Source: Syntrophomonas sp. UBA5432
Lineage (GTDB): Bacteria; Bacillota; Syntrophomonadia; Syntrophomonadales; Syntrophomonadaceae
Length of the DNA: 31,416 nucleotides
Assembly (NCBI GenBank): GCA_002424365.1
Contig: DIRQ01000083.1
Span: 21,318 to 52,733 of the forward strand
Reading direction: 5' to 3'
Numbering within the stretch: the first letter of the stretch is position 1; each line of letters opens with the position of its first letter. The position numbers were made by a program, and so were the translations under genes. The notes under the pieces were generated by a model, which was not told where the DNA came from, searched no databases, and saw only the letters and a list, made by a program, of their open reading frames with translations. Positions 30,505-31,416 of the stretch are shown in pieces.

Positions 30505-30645
30505 GGTAGGAGTGAGGAGTCGACGGTTGCCGGGCAGACACATGGAACTGCCCCTATTGTTAACGGGTGTCGGAAGTCAGATGTGCCAGGTATCAGATAT
30601 CCGATCTCCGACATATTGGGGCGAACCCGTGTGTTCGCCCGAGGG
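30487..30645 (+). repeat. Composite intergenic repeat: R1 tail plus two hairpins
   Basis: 30487-30520 is a GTGAGG/GTGAGGAG-type purine tract like the R1 tail. GGGCAG (30532-30537) pairs with CTGCCC (30548-30553) around ACACATGGAA. A perfect 8-bp hairpin, GGGCGAAC (30619-30626) with GTTCGCCC (30633-30640), closes the unit. Between them is a pseudo-repetitive TCGGAAGTCAGATG / TATCAGATATCCGATC stretch. This fills most of the aroK-aroB gap. Confidence 0.6.
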
Positions 30646-30695
30646 TTGGCAGCTCTTTATACGAAAGAATGAAACCTTGTAGGAAAGGACAAGAG

Positions 30696-31416
30696 ATGGA
30701 AAACCTTGAGGTTAGGTTAAATGACCGTAGTTATTATATAAAAATTGCTCCCGGTATATTAAATGATACTGGCACACTGGTGCGTGGCGTTAGTATAACT
30801 CAAAAACTTATACTGGTAAGCAACCCTACCGTTTTTCCTCTTTATGGACAAAGAGTAGTTACCTCTCTGGAGAGTGCCGGTTTTATGGTACAGGTTGTTC
30901 TAATGCCGGATGGGGAAACATATAAAAATATGGCTGAAGCCGAAAAAATTCTAGATGCAATGGTGGCATCATGCCTGGAGCGGGGCAGCATGGTAATAGC
31001 CCTGGGAGGGGGAGTAGTGGGGGATTTGGCGGGCTTTGTGGCTGCCATTTACCAGCGAGGAATTGATTTCGTGCAGTTGCCTACTACTCTACTGGCACAG
31101 GTCGATAGCAGTGTCGGCGGTAAGGTGGCCGTAAACCATCCCCGGGGAAAAAACTTGATTGGGGCTTTTCACCAACCCCGCCTGGTACTAATAGATATCA
31201 ATACCCTGGCCACCTTGAATGATAAGGAATATCACAGTGGTTTAGCCGAGGTATTAAAATACGGCATTATCTACGACGCATCTTTTTTCAGATATTTAGA
31301 AGAAAACGTTAGCAAAATTATAGCCAGGGATCCGGAGTGCCTGAGTACTATCATTTACCATTCTTGTCGCATAAAGAGTGAAATAGTAGCGGAAGATGAG
31401 CGGGAAGAAGGATTGC
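30696..31416 (+). CDS. aroB: 3-dehydroquinate synthase, 3' end cut by the window
   Basis: The open frame runs from ATG 30696 to the window end (240 codons, about two thirds of a usual 350-residue enzyme). It converts DAHP to 3-dehydroquinate with NAD+ and a metal ion. Visible motifs are MPDGETYKN, IALGGGVVGDLAGFVAA, QLPTTLLAQVDSSVGGKVAV (20 residues), GKNLIGAFHQP and GLAEVLKYGII with the metal-binding Glu; then SCRIKSEIVAEDEREEG. AAAGGA (30684-30689) is the ribosome binding site. It continues the aro operon after the repeat tract. Confidence 0.95.
   Translation, partial: MENLEVRLNDRSYYIKIAPGILNDTGTLVRGVSITQKLILVSNPTVFPLYGQRVVTSLESAGFMVQVVLMPDGETYKNMAEAEKILDAMVASCLERGSMVIALGGGVVGDLAGFVAAIYQRGIDFVQLPTTLLAQVDSSVGGKVAVNHPRGKNLIGAFHQPRLVLIDINTLATLNDKEYHSGLAEVLKYGIIYDASFFRYLEENVSKIIARDPECLSTIIYHSCRIKSEIVAEDEREEGL

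Noticed and set aside
3886..30645. CRISPR array
   Set aside because: The repeats are scattered over many kilobases in intergenic gaps with no regular spacers and no cas genes.
30494..30682. 62-codon frame after aroK
   Set aside because: It lies entirely in repeat and hairpin sequence, and there is no ribosome binding site.

Overview
The window reads as one contiguous stretch of a low-to-moderate GC, spore-forming Clostridia-type chromosome. An anaerobic fatty-acid-oxidising bacterium of the Syntrophomonas kind fits best. Reasons: the ireB-ruvX-DUF1292 gene order is typical of Firmicutes. There is an uninterrupted sporulation sigma-K gene. Two acyl-CoA dehydrogenases, two AMP-forming acyl-CoA synthetases and an Fe-S/flavin enoate (dienoyl-CoA) reductase lie close to a membrane pyrophosphatase. 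The species assignment is inference. No rRNA, tRNA, CRISPR array, prophage or intact transposase was seen.

Layout. (1) 1-7311, plus strand: ireB, ruvX and DUF1292, closed by a terminator; then a VanW-type cell-wall protein, mltG, a U32 (TrhP-like) protein, a DUF4911 protein and a class B penicillin-binding protein. (2) 7339-13849: a divergent long-chain acyl-CoA synthetase (minus) with its own promoter, sigK (plus), a divergent-type H+-pyrophosphatase (minus) and a CoA-type NUDIX hydrolase (minus), with a 544-bp gap between the last two. (3) 14167-21373, plus strand, acyl-CoA metabolism: an OYE/dienoyl-CoA reductase; an XRE regulator translationally coupled to an acyl-CoA dehydrogenase that lacks the canonical catalytic glutamate; a palindrome-rich intergenic region; an AidB-like acyl-CoA dehydrogenase; and an acyl-CoA synthetase split by a single-base frameshift. 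(4) 21374-25176: a small non-autonomous element with terminal inverted repeats, an unknown lipoprotein, and a polar amino-acid ABC transporter. (5) 25197-31416: a GalT-like nucleotidyltransferase, yqeG, then shikimate genes aroE, aroC, aroK and aroB (cut by the window end), with a lone pseudopilin and a UPF0316 membrane protein in between.

How it fits together. Acyl-CoA synthetases release pyrophosphate, which the H+-pyrophosphatase can turn into proton-motive force; in syntrophic fatty-acid oxidisers this is useful because acyl-CoA oxidation needs energy input. The aro genes feed chorismate and prephenate synthesis, and prephenate is the cofactor source reported for TrhP-type U32 tRNA hydroxylation. 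These links are inferences from family knowledge.

The least ordinary content lies between genes. At least four families of short dispersed repeats (called R1-R4 here) sit in intergenic gaps across the window. One R3 hairpin has been split by a 132-bp terminal-inverted-repeat element with a matching 4-bp flanking duplication. The second unusual feature is the acyl-CoA dehydrogenase, in which a perfect 9-bp inverted repeat lies exactly on the codons where the catalytic Tyr-Glu pair is normally found and both residues are changed.
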